DNA from: Nitrospira sp. UBA6493
GTDB lineage: Bacteria > Nitrospirota > Nitrospiria > Nitrospirales > Nitrospiraceae
DNA length: 28,429 bases
Direction: 5' to 3'
Assembly (NCBI GenBank): GCA_002435325.1
Contig: DJMJ01000030.1
Span: 1-28,429, forward strand
Part shown: positions 1 to 7,303 of the stretch, in pieces
How positions within the stretch are numbered: the first letter of the stretch is position 1
Layout of the letters: each line of letters starts with the position of its first letter
Program-made: the position numbers and the translations under genes
Notes under the pieces: model-generated
The model's database searches: none
What the model saw: the letters and a program-made list of their open reading frames with translations, nothing else
What the model was told of the DNA's origin: nothing

Positions 1-1085
1 TTGATACGGTCGGTCAGCGTCACTGGCTTCAATGTATATTGATAGGTCCACATCTCTTCCGTCATCAGCGAATAGCTGAGACTTGCACGGTCCAAACGGT
101 GCCATTCGAGTTCCCCTTGGCCTGTCCCTCGGCGAATTTGCTTCGCCTGTTGGGAGAGGACATGTTTCGCACGCGGTGTCCCGACTAAGATGACCGGGAG
201 GCCGATAGTGTTCACTAGTGTCACCAGATAGTTCAGGACTTTGTCAGCCCCGTCGCCATCGGCATGAAGAAGGTGTTGGATTTCATCGATGATGAGCACG
301 GAGAGGCAGTGATTCGCGGCTACGGTCGCTACAGCCGAAATCAGTGAGTCCACCGTCGCCCGATCCCCTCCGTACAGCTCGTAATAACCTACTTCTTCGC
401 CGCTCGGGAGCTTTGTTTTCCCGATGATAGCATCCACGGCTTGCAAGAATTGAATGAGCAATGATCGCAACGAACCATTGCCAGGACAATCGAGATGGAG
501 CCAGACCAGTTGATCAAAATGGAACGGTTTGCCGTTGTACTCAGTATGGAGGATACGCTGAGGATAGAGCTCCATGAGGATTCGTTCGATCGAGGTGGTT
601 TTGCCTGCGCCACTGGGGGCAGTAAAGTGGAAGCCCAGGGCCGTCGTGCGCTGGTATGGAGCCGACGCAGGTCTCTTTATATAGTCGTGAAACTGATCGA
701 TGTGCTCGAAACACTTGCGGTGATAGCCTACTGTCAATGGATTGCGATACGGCAAGCTGCCGCGAATGACTCGATCCAGGCGCTGTTGGAGATCGATGTG
801 CATCGCCAACGGCCTGAACCAGTTTAGCAATGCAGCTTGAACTACGTGGAGAAGGGCTTCCGGTTTGAGCAACCGCTCTTGTTCATCATAGACAGGTGTC
901 GAGGCAAGCCGGGAGATGACCTCTTCCTTTGACAGGATAGGCCCTAGGGCTTCCAGTGTCGGGATGCCCCGGTAGAGCGGCACCTCTTGTTTGGTGTCAT
1001 AGGTGGCGGCAATCTGGGCGCCTTGACGGATGAGCGCGCTCAGGTTTGGTTTCGCTCTCTTGCTCCGTTTGACGGGATTGGCCAT
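1..1085 (-). CDS. tnsC: TnsC/TniB-like AAA+ ATPase of the transposon (3' end missing)
   Basis: The frame is open from an ATG at 1085 to the left edge, at least 361 codons. It encodes the ATP-dependent regulator that links target selection to the TnsA/TnsB transposase. A Walker A-like motif APSGAGKTT (K162) and a Walker B LIIDEIQHL (D267, E268) are visible. A sensor-1-like stretch ILVGTPRA follows, and LTVGYH precedes the ATPase core as in TnsC proteins. The start is well supported by AGGAGG about 7 nt upstream. It lies 116 bp downstream of tnsB; the gap holds an inverted repeat GAGTCT/AGACTC (1138-1143/1153-1158). Tn7 TnsC is about 555 residues, so roughly a third may be missing. A TniB of a Tn5053-type element is the alternative, but the neighbouring TnsA favours Tn7-like. 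Confidence 0.85.
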   Translation of the reverse strand, partial: MANPVKRSKRAKPNLSALIRQGAQIAATYDTKQEVPLYRGIPTLEALGPILSKEEVISRLASTPVYDEQERLLKPEALLHVVQAALLNWFRPLAMHIDLQQRLDRVIRGSLPYRNPLTVGYHRKCFEHIDQFHDYIKRPASAPYQRTTALGFHFTAPSGAGKTTSIERILMELYPQRILHTEYNGKPFHFDQLVWLHLDCPGNGSLRSLLIQFLQAVDAIIGKTKLPSGEEVGYYELYGGDRATVDSLISAVATVAANHCLSVLIIDEIQHLLHADGDGADKVLNYLVTLVNTIGLPVILVGTPRAKHVLSQQAKQIRRGTGQGELEWHRLDRASLSYSLMTEEMWTYQYTLKPVTLTDRI

Positions 1086-1201
1086 GGCTTCCTCCTAGTA
1101 TGAGAGTGTGAGGCGTGTCCCTCTGCAAAGCGCTTGCGAGTCTGAGCCATTGAGACTCAACACTCACGGGAGTCCTAGAGGAAATTGATGTAAGTGCACG
1201 T

Positions 1202-3352
1202 TCATGCTGTCCTCACTACGGCGGCCGTGCGCAGCAACTCGGCCGGTTCATCGATGCCAATGTATTCTTCTGCGTCCTCCTCCACAGTAGGTGCGACGGG
1301 GTCTTGGCCAGTGGCCAGAGCGCGCTCATACTCGCGCTCCGTCCGCTTGTTGTCTTTGACGCCCTGTAGGGCTGCCCGTTTGCTCTGTGGTACCTGCACT
1401 TCTTTCAGATTCTCCTGGGCTGCGCGGACTATCGCTTCCTGCATGGTCCGCGGGACGACGGCTCGATGCACTTCCGTGAGTTTAGCCTCGGATTGTTTCA
1501 TTGCCCGCATCGCGAGGTAGTCTTCGACCTCATACCAGTCATGGCTGCGAAATGTGTCTTCATGCATCCGGTCCAACAGTGTGCACGCCTCCATCCTGTC
1601 GTCCTCTTTCACAAGATAGAGCACCTCGGGGCTCCGTGGATCATAGGAGACTTCCACATCCCATTCTTTTGCCGACGCCTGGGAAAACCAGTGGGCGTTC
1701 CGAGCGGTTTCACAGGAGTAGTACAGATTCTTGAACTTCAGGCCGTGGCGCGTGACTCTCGCTTTGCTGCGAGGGAGCAGAATAGCGTGAATTTGCTTGG
1801 GGTCTTCCCAGCGAAGCCGAGAACTATTGGCGCTTAGGCCCCAACGCCAGATCTCCGATGGATAGAGATCGAGATCGTCGCGGATCATGCATTTGGTGAC
1901 GGGATAGTTCTCCAACAAGCGGTGGTTGTTGTACTGGATAATGCACCAAATCAGCAGTTGGCGCAGATCTTTGAGTGTCAGTACACCATCGAGGCGGGTG
2001 TCTTTGTCTCCCCGTTCTCGCGTTGGATGGAGATAACCCGGGACCCAGCGGAGTTTCTCCTGCACAGTCCGGAAATAGCACTCCACGAGAAATTTCCAAT
2101 CTGGGCGGTAGGGTGGCGTGTTATGCAGCAGGATATCAAGGCTGTTCAGGCTGGTAGCGTTGTAGCCCAAGAATTCCCCATTATCCGCGGTGATCGCCTC
2201 GGGAAGACCAGCAGAAGGCCAAGCGCCCGGCTGGATATCGACCCCCAAGGATTTACAGAAGGCCACTTTGTCCATGAAGGCGCTTTCCAGAGCCTGCAGT
2301 GCGCCCATCCAGCTGGGTCCTTCCATCAATACGGCGAATCCGACAATCATGCGGCTAAAGACATCGACCACTAAGTAAATGACAGGTCGTCCAATGATCC
2401 GATTCAGATCTAATTGGCTCCGCAAGTAAATATCCCCAACCGTGGCATCAATTTGGTACAAACTACCGGGCCAGGGTGCCAAGGTCGCGGTATCCCCGGT
2501 AAGTTCACGTTCTTCGAGATTCCAGCGATGGGAACCAATTTTGCGCTTACGCGCCTCCGGTTTATGAAGAAACTCCTTTTCATAGACGTACCAGGCTTGG
2601 CGTTGTGTCGGCAGTCTGTCGGATGACCACGGCCGTGGGACCCAAACACCATTCACAAACTCGAGTCCGTCAATGAATTGGGTGGTCGTAATCTTGTGAA
2701 AGGCAGCCGCGAAGGAGAGATCGGTCTTGAGATACCAGTCATCGACCCCTCGTTTGAGACGTTGATACATGTCCTTATCGACGTTGATTCCGACCACGGT
2801 TGTTCGATTCGTTTGGACGACCTGCTTGGGCCGTCCTCGCTTCTTACCCTGCGTGCACGTTTTCGTGACGTTTTTCCCACCCCGCAGGTGCCAGTCAGGT
2901 AAAAAGGCATTGCGGAGTTGACCGGATTGCCAATAGCGTCGCAGATACTTGTAAATCTTCTTTTTCTTCCAGTTCGTTTCCTGCGTGATCTTCAAAATAA
3001 TCGCCCCGCGGCGGGACTTCTGCAGCAGGGCCTCCCTGTAGGTCTCCAAATACGGACCAAGGATGGCATGCAAATGGTCCCGCACCTGGCACTTCTCGTG
3101 TGAAAGCTCTGCATCACTTGTCCGAAGGTATGCGTAAGGGTCCTCGGTGACGATCGTCGCCTCACCGGTCTGGATGGCCGTGCGGACTTGAGCCATGGGA
3201 CGAGAATGGGGCAATCCTTTCTTCTTGCTCAGATTGATCATCCAAGCCTCTTCACCGTTAGAGGCGAAGTAGAGGATCCGCTCGATCGACTGCACTTCTT
3301 CGATGTTGGACGGATTACGCCAAGCTAGTAATGAATTGTTGAGAAGCTCCAT
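1202..3352 (-). CDS. tnsB: TnsB-like DDE transposase
   Basis: This 716-residue protein belongs to the TnsB/TniA/MuA retroviral-integrase family, which joins transposon 3' ends to target DNA. The catalytic triad is intact: D302 in YQIDAT, D390 in ITADNGEF and E424 in LVECYF, with about 34 residues between the last two. A GKKRGRPK basic patch near residue 170 and N-terminal helix-turn-helix-like segments fit DNA binding. The Mu-type beta-barrel and an acidic C-terminal tail follow the core. Tn7 TnsB has 702 residues, so the length is normal. The gene overlaps the tail of tnsA by 38 bp, implying co-translation. No strong ribosome site precedes the ATG at 3352. No frameshift or missing motif is seen, so the protein looks functional. 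Confidence 0.92.
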   Translation of the reverse strand: MELLNNSLLAWRNPSNIEEVQSIERILYFASNGEEAWMINLSKKKGLPHSRPMAQVRTAIQTGEATIVTEDPYAYLRTSDAELSHEKCQVRDHLHAILGPYLETYREALLQKSRRGAIILKITQETNWKKKKIYKYLRRYWQSGQLRNAFLPDWHLRGGKNVTKTCTQGKKRGRPKQVVQTNRTTVVGINVDKDMYQRLKRGVDDWYLKTDLSFAAAFHKITTTQFIDGLEFVNGVWVPRPWSSDRLPTQRQAWYVYEKEFLHKPEARKRKIGSHRWNLEERELTGDTATLAPWPGSLYQIDATVGDIYLRSQLDLNRIIGRPVIYLVVDVFSRMIVGFAVLMEGPSWMGALQALESAFMDKVAFCKSLGVDIQPGAWPSAGLPEAITADNGEFLGYNATSLNSLDILLHNTPPYRPDWKFLVECYFRTVQEKLRWVPGYLHPTRERGDKDTRLDGVLTLKDLRQLLIWCIIQYNNHRLLENYPVTKCMIRDDLDLYPSEIWRWGLSANSSRLRWEDPKQIHAILLPRSKARVTRHGLKFKNLYYSCETARNAHWFSQASAKEWDVEVSYDPRSPEVLYLVKEDDRMEACTLLDRMHEDTFRSHDWYEVEDYLAMRAMKQSEAKLTEVHRAVVPRTMQEAIVRAAQENLKEVQVPQSKRAALQGVKDNKRTEREYERALATGQDPVAPTVEEDAEEYIGIDEPAELLRTAAVVRTA

Positions 3353-4178
3353 GGGGAAGCAGTCTCCCGGACATTAGAGGTTGAGGGCGGAATCGCAACG
3401 GTTCATGAGGAGAGAGTTGTTGCGAAATGTCGATAGGCCATTGTCCATTAGCCAACAAATGCCGGGCGACAAGAAGCCCGGTTCCTTTCTCAACCGTGTA
3501 GCGTTGTTCATAGTCGGCACACAGGTCCCTCAGAAGCACATTTGGACGAACATTATCTTGGAGATAATCCGAGACATGGCGAATGATGTCTCTCGGTATT
3601 CCTTTGAGGGCACGCGACTTCTTATATGGGAAGAGAAACCGAACGTTATGCGCCTGGGCTGGCGTCACATCCTTCTCAGTAAAGAGTTTCCAGGGAATAT
3701 GTTTGGACTCCCACCACCGTCGTTGCACTTCTTCTTTATCGAGGGTGCGTCGATTGCGAAGGTCTTTGAGGTATTTTACAGACCATGCTTGGAGAACATC
3801 TGCAGCGCCGTGTCGCACGGTGAGGAGAAAATCGGTGGTCATGACTATGGGAAAGCGTGTGAGGCGGTCGACAGGGTGTTTAATGCCTAACTGACTCGCG
3901 ATGGCGAGGGTTTCATGTTGGGGCAGGAGCGGATACTGTTCGCGGATATCAAGTACTGAATCGCTAAACTCGGCCAGGAAGAAAAACGTTAGCTCAAGGA
4001 GGCTCAGGAAGTGATGCGTCCGCCCTGTCTTGATGCCTCGGACCCGTGTCCGCAATCCTTTGGAAGGGATATCAAAAACGGTCCACCATGGAAAATAGCG
4101 CCCAAGCTCTCCTTGCCCTCGGCCCTGGCGAAGGAATTTGTCGATGAGTTCCTGCGTAATGTGGACTTTTAATCTCAT
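3315..4178 (-). CDS. tnsA: TnsA-like endonuclease
   Basis: TnsA is the restriction-enzyme-like nuclease that cuts the transposon 5' ends, so that with TnsB the element moves by cut-and-paste. The N-terminal nuclease domain shows LLELTFFFLAEF, SDSVLDIREQYPL, MTTDFLL and WSVKYLKD, which align with Tn7 TnsA. Counting from the ATG at 4178 the catalytic residues are E62, D116 and K135, close to E63, D114 and K132 of Tn7. The C-terminal half fits the winged-helix TnsA_C domain that contacts TnsC. The frame can be extended to a TTG at 4205, but neither start has a strong ribosome site; ATG is preferred. A separate, intact tnsA argues for cut-and-paste rather than replicative movement. Confidence 0.92.
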   Translation of the reverse strand: MRLKVHITQELIDKFLRQGRGQGELGRYFPWWTVFDIPSKGLRTRVRGIKTGRTHHFLSLLELTFFFLAEFSDSVLDIREQYPLLPQHETLAIASQLGIKHPVDRLTRFPIVMTTDFLLTVRHGAADVLQAWSVKYLKDLRNRRTLDKEEVQRRWWESKHIPWKLFTEKDVTPAQAHNVRFLFPYKKSRALKGIPRDIIRHVSDYLQDNVRPNVLLRDLCADYEQRYTVEKGTGLLVARHLLANGQWPIDISQQLSPHEPLRFRPQPLMSGRLLPHGASQQFITSLA

Positions 4179-4200
4179 CCGCGGAATCTTTCTATAAAGT

Positions 4201-4256
4201 ACCAACTGTTTATATAATTAAACACTCAGAAGTCAAGAGGTCCCAGCTCAGTTGGT
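4201..4256. repeat. Inverted repeat between xre and tnsA
   Basis: ACCAACTG (4201-4208) is repeated inverted as CAGTTGGT (4249-4256), perfect over 8 bp with 40 bp between. Inside lies an AT-rich imperfect palindrome, GTTTA (4208-4212) with TAAAC (4219-4223). The position, just in front of tnsA, suits an operator for the Xre protein or a structured RNA leader. No binding data; regulatory role is inferred. Confidence 0.35.
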
Positions 4257-4267
4257 GAGTTTTGCTG

Positions 4268-4738
4268 TTAACGGCGGCGGCGCCTCAACTTCGGATCGAA
4301 GGATAGGAACCCATCGACCTTGCCTTCCTGAAAATGAATGGCGCGCAATCCCTGGAATCCCCCTGGAGACGCCTGAAGTATTTCGATAATAGCTGAAATG
4401 ATTGCGGGGTATCGGGCAGTCCCAGATCGCAACTCGACTAGGATTGCATGATGTAGCGATGACTGTTCTAGAAGATCTGACAGAGTTACGATTCGTAGCC
4501 CCTGGGCGATCGCGGCGAACAGATTTTCGTCAACTCCAAGAACCGCGCTGAGGTGACGAAGAATATGCTGTTGGGGAATTTCAACATGTCCGCGCTCTAT
4601 GAGACTCAGGTAGGCAGGTGAAAGGCCACGGGCGCCTGGTTGTCGGATCACCTGGCGGGACACTTCTCGGAGACCGAGGCTTCGGCTTTGTCGAAGTTCT
4701 CGGAGATATCTACCAAACGTGCGACGAATTTCTGGCAT
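4268..4738 (-). CDS. Xre-family helix-turn-helix regulator, first gene of the tns cluster
   Basis: The 156-residue protein has an N-terminal Cro/CI-type helix-turn-helix (about residues 7-65). It begins FGRYLRELRQSRSLGLREVS and continues through SPAYLSLIERG, followed by the helix IPQQHILRHLSAVLGV. The C-terminal half is a small unassigned domain, ending in a run of five arginines. It lies between the putative transposon end and tnsA on the same strand, 62-89 bp upstream of tnsA, so it is probably part of the element and a candidate regulator of tns expression. Similar Xre genes accompany some Tn7-like elements, including CRISPR-associated ones. It could instead be cargo with its own operators; the three 19-bp repeats upstream are alternative binding sites. 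The ATG start has only a weak ribosome site. Confidence 0.8.
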   Translation of the reverse strand: MPEIRRTFGRYLRELRQSRSLGLREVSRQVIRQPGARGLSPAYLSLIERGHVEIPQQHILRHLSAVLGVDENLFAAIAQGLRIVTLSDLLEQSSLHHAILVELRSGTARYPAIISAIIEILQASPGGFQGLRAIHFQEGKVDGFLSFDPKLRRRRR

Positions 4739-4853
4739 AGCAAGGCAGCAAATATACTTCTGTGCGGCGGAAGCCGTGGCTGTACAAGACCTTTTACAGA
4801 GATTATCGGGAAGATCTAGTGGCGGAAAAGACAGGTAGAGTCCGCAGAATAGT

Positions 4854-4909
4854 AAAAGTTTCCCTAATTTTAAGAAGTTTCCTTAATTTAGAAAAGTTTC
4901 CTTAAATAT
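4854..4909. repeat. Three 19-bp-spaced direct repeats, probable TnsB-binding sites of the transposon right end
   Basis: The motif AAGTTTCC(C/T)TAA occurs at 4856, 4875 and 4894, an exact 19-bp period. The copies read AAGTTTCCCTAATTTT, AAGTTTCCTTAATTTA and AAGTTTCCTTAAATAT. Tandem sites of about 20 bp at the end nearest tnsA are the hallmark of Tn7 right ends. The alternative is an operator array for the Xre regulator 118 bp away. They are too short and too tightly packed to be a CRISPR array. Confidence 0.8.
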
Positions 4910-4927
4910 TGTCATAAACCAGATGCG

Positions 4928-5599
4928 TTAGGGGCGAGGATCTAATTCAATAAGACCTTTACGAATCGCTAAAATAGCTGCTTGTGTCCGATCATACACT
5001 TGAAGCTTATGGAAGATGTTTCGCACATGGTTTTTAACAGTCTTTTCGCTCAGGTCTAGACTATTGGCAATTTCTTTGTTGGTTTTGCCATCGGCGACCA
5101 GCCGAAGCACGGTAATTTCCCGTTCAGTCAAATCGTGCTCAACCCACCCTGGCTTCTTGCCTTTTTTCTGAGCCATCAGCGAAAACTCCGCCAAAATCTT
5201 GCTGGCCACGGATGGATGGATCAGGGACTCCCCGCGATAAATGGCCCGAATAGCCGCCACGATCTGTGACGATTCCGAGTCTTTCAAGAGATACCCGGTG
5301 GCTCCGGCGCGGACGAGATCGAAAATATATTGCTGTTCCTCGTACATCGTCAGCGCGACGATGCCGATGTGGGGAAACTCGCGCTTGATTTGCCTCGTGG
5401 CCTCGACGCCTCCCATGCGCGGCATGCTGACGTCCATCAGAATCACGTCGGGCTCCAAGGTGCGCGCTTTTTCGACGGCTTCGATCCCGTCTTGAGCCTC
5501 TCCCACAATATGGAGATCTTCTTTGGTTTTGAGTATGGCAGCCAATCCTTCGCGTACGACCCGATGATCGTCGGCGATTAAAACCTTAATCTTTTCCAT
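4928..5599 (-). CDS. NarL/FixJ-type response regulator; its 3' end flanks the transposon
   Basis: The 223-residue protein has a receiver domain (about 1-125) with the acidic pair D10/D11, phosphoacceptor D56 in ILMDVSMP, T84 and K106. A LuxR-type DNA-binding domain (about 155-215) contains LTEREITVLRLVADGKTNKEIA and SEKTVKNHVRNIF. It is a transcription factor switched on by phosphorylation. The gene overlaps the upstream histidine kinase by 14 bp, so the two form a two-component pair made from one transcript. Targets are unknown. Its stop codon lies about 13 bp from the putative Tn7-like end, so the coding sequence is intact and the terminal codons may serve as the recognition site for a TnsD/TniQ-type selector, by analogy with glmS. 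Confidence 0.95.
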   Translation of the reverse strand: MEKIKVLIADDHRVVREGLAAILKTKEDLHIVGEAQDGIEAVEKARTLEPDVILMDVSMPRMGGVEATRQIKREFPHIGIVALTMYEEQQYIFDLVRAGATGYLLKDSESSQIVAAIRAIYRGESLIHPSVASKILAEFSLMAQKKGKKPGWVEHDLTEREITVLRLVADGKTNKEIANSLDLSEKTVKNHVRNIFHKLQVYDRTQAAILAIRKGLIELDPRP

Positions 5600-6695
5600 G
5601 GTCGACAGTCTCCTTATTCACGAGGGGTACTTCAACGATGATGGTGGTGCCCCGCCCTTTTTTCGATTCAATGTGACCTTCTCCTCCGACGAGCCGGGCC
5701 CGTTCGATAATCCCGCGAATGCCGAAGTGGTCCCACTTGTCAGGATCGCGAAGCACGGTGTCCATATCGAAGCCAATCCCGTTGTCTGAAATCGTAACCC
5801 GCAACATTTCGAGATCGATTTCCAGTTTAATGGAAACGCGATCAGCCTTGGCATGCTTCTGAACATTGCTGAGGGCTTCCTGGATGATGCGAAACAGAAA
5901 AATCTTGGTACGGGGAAATAGGATAGCCTCATCCCCCGTGACCGAAAATTGCGATTGAATATGCGACTGAGTTTCGTAGGATTTGAGATAATTAGTAAGT
6001 GCTGGAATCAACTCCATCTTATCATAGTGGAGCGGACGCAGATTAAAGATGACCTGCCGGGCTTCTTGAATGGCCAGCTTCAGCTGTGCTTTGCTCTCCT
6101 TGATAGTCGCCAGGCTGGCGGCCGGGTCCTTCCGAACGAGTTGCTGGCAGAGATCGAGTTTGAAGTTCACTCCTGCAAGACTCTGCACCAGTCCATCGTG
6201 AATTTCACAGGCGATCCTGGTTCGTTCTTCGGTCACCGCAGCCCCGGTTTCCTTGACATAGAGACGATAGAGAGACTGATATTTATTGAGGGTCTTTTCA
6301 ATCTCAGCCGTGGCCCGGATGCGCGCTTCGATCAGCTCCCACATAAATTTGGCGCTGGCGCCACCGATGATCGTGACGCCCATGCGATGGAAGTCCTGTA
6401 AGAATTGCCACACATCGGCATCTCCCGACACGTCGATGACGAGATCGACTTGCTCCATGGCCAGCAGCTTCCGGTAGTCGCGAGTGACGGGAATGCGCAG
6501 TCGTTTGGCGAGGGCGATCCCGGGGGCTTTCCCATTGACCTCCGCGACCCCGACGATTTGAACGAGGGGATCGCTGGCAAAAATTTCCATGAGGGCGGCG
6601 CCGCCACGGCCGGCCCCGATGATGGCTACGGTGGTGGCGCCGACCTTGGACGATTTACTCTTGGATCGAGGGGAACGCAATTTGGTGGCTGCCAT
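5586..6695 (-). CDS. Soluble histidine kinase with N-terminal Rossmann-like domain
   Basis: With the ATG at 6695 the protein has 369 residues and no membrane segment. Residues about 21-115 form a nucleotide-binding Rossmann-like domain with GAGRGG (27-32), VGVAEVN and VIDVSGDADVW, resembling NAD(P)-dependent dehydrogenases. A helical linker (about 118-145) leads to a HisKA_3 dimerisation domain with the H-box RIACEIHDGLVQSL (H156). The ATPase domain has the N-box RIIQEALSNVQKHA, DNGIGFD (294-300) and HFGIRGIIERARLVGG. It should autophosphorylate and pass phosphate to the overlapping response regulator. The fusion suggests sensing of a nicotinamide cofactor or another cytosolic ligand, which is inference. 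The frame extends 28 codons further upstream, but that part is low-complexity and the internal ATG has AGGT upstream. Confidence 0.9.
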   Translation of the reverse strand: MAATKLRSPRSKSKSSKVGATTVAIIGAGRGGAALMEIFASDPLVQIVGVAEVNGKAPGIALAKRLRIPVTRDYRKLLAMEQVDLVIDVSGDADVWQFLQDFHRMGVTIIGGASAKFMWELIEARIRATAEIEKTLNKYQSLYRLYVKETGAAVTEERTRIACEIHDGLVQSLAGVNFKLDLCQQLVRKDPAASLATIKESKAQLKLAIQEARQVIFNLRPLHYDKMELIPALTNYLKSYETQSHIQSQFSVTGDEAILFPRTKIFLFRIIQEALSNVQKHAKADRVSIKLEIDLEMLRVTISDNGIGFDMDTVLRDPDKWDHFGIRGIIERARLVGGEGHIESKKGRGTTIIVEVPLVNKETVDHGKD

Positions 6696-6806
6696 GAATG
6701 TCTGACCTGTGTTCAGATGGCTGCATGTAACCGACGATGGCGCTGCTGGACCGGGAGGAGAGAACGAACGAGGCAGCAAAAGCAGGGCAACGAGAGGCCT
6801 TCCGTG

Positions 6807-7271
6807 CTACCGCTCACGGCGTTGTTGGGCCAGAGATTTCAGCTCATCCATGAATTGGTCGATGTCCTTGAATTCTCTGTAGACGGAGGCAAACCGAACA
6901 TAGGCGACCTGATCCAGTTGATGAAGCTCTTTCATCACTTCTTCGCCCACGATCCGGCTCTCGATTTCGCTCTCGCCCATCTCTTGAATGCGCTTCTCGA
7001 TCCGATCCGTGACAGTCTCGATGGTGGCGGTGCTAATCGGACGTTTCTCGCAGGCCTTCTTGAGGCCGGAGAGAATTTTCGTGCGATCAAACGACTCGCG
7101 CCGGCCATCTTTTTTCACGACCACTGGAAGAATTTCTTCCACGCGTTCGTAGGTGGTATAGCGCCGCTTGCAGCCGAGACACTCCCGCCGCCGGCGAATG
7201 ACCTCGCCCTCTTTCGCCATGCGCGAGTCCACCACCTTATCTTCGAGTTTGTCACAGAACGGACATTTCAC
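6807..7271 (-). CDS. nrdR: Transcriptional repressor NrdR
   Basis: The 154-residue protein matches NrdR over its whole length. An N-terminal zinc ribbon has C3, C6, C31 and C34 (MKCPFC and CLGCKRRYTTYE). An ATP-cone domain (about residues 47-137) starts VVVKKDGRRESFDRTKI. NrdR senses ATP/dATP and represses ribonucleotide reductase genes by binding NrdR boxes. The start codon is GTG at 7271 with AGGG about 9 nt upstream. It lies 32 bp after glyA and 111 bp before the histidine kinase on the same strand. The pairing with glyA is common in bacteria. No reductase gene is present in this window. Confidence 0.97.
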   Translation of the reverse strand: MKCPFCDKLEDKVVDSRMAKEGEVIRRRRECLGCKRRYTTYERVEEILPVVVKKDGRRESFDRTKILSGLKKACEKRPISTATIETVTDRIEKRIQEMGESEIESRIVGEEVMKELHQLDQVAYVRFASVYREFKDIDQFMDELKSLAQQRRER

Positions 7272-7303
7272 AGGTGGTGACCCTGCCCTAACAACGATGG
7301 GCG

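Larger units (their letters stand above)
1..4914. mobile_element. Right-end portion of a Tn7-like transposon (xre-tnsA-tnsB-tnsC), left part outside window
   Basis: Adjacent minus-strand genes encode an Xre regulator, a TnsA-type endonuclease, a TnsB-type DDE transposase and a TnsC-type AAA+ ATPase, in the Tn7 order with tnsA nearest one end. Three direct repeats with a 19-bp period at 4854-4909, followed by TGTCA at 4910-4914, mark the probable end. Beyond this the sequence is ordinary chromosome, beginning with the stop codon of a response regulator gene at 4928. The AT-rich repeats and the lower-GC tns genes contrast with the GC-rich chromosome to the right. The exact terminal base is inferred from the repeats and a TGACA-type end read inwards; no target duplication can be checked because the left end is missing. 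Confidence 0.75.

Noticed and set aside
4201..4267. Transposon end located between xre and tnsA
   Set aside because: The gap has only a long-spaced inverted repeat. The iterons beyond xre, next to the intact chromosome gene, are a better end.
4854..4909. CRISPR array
   Set aside because: Only three short repeats with a 19-bp period and no room for spacers; transposon-end sites fit better.
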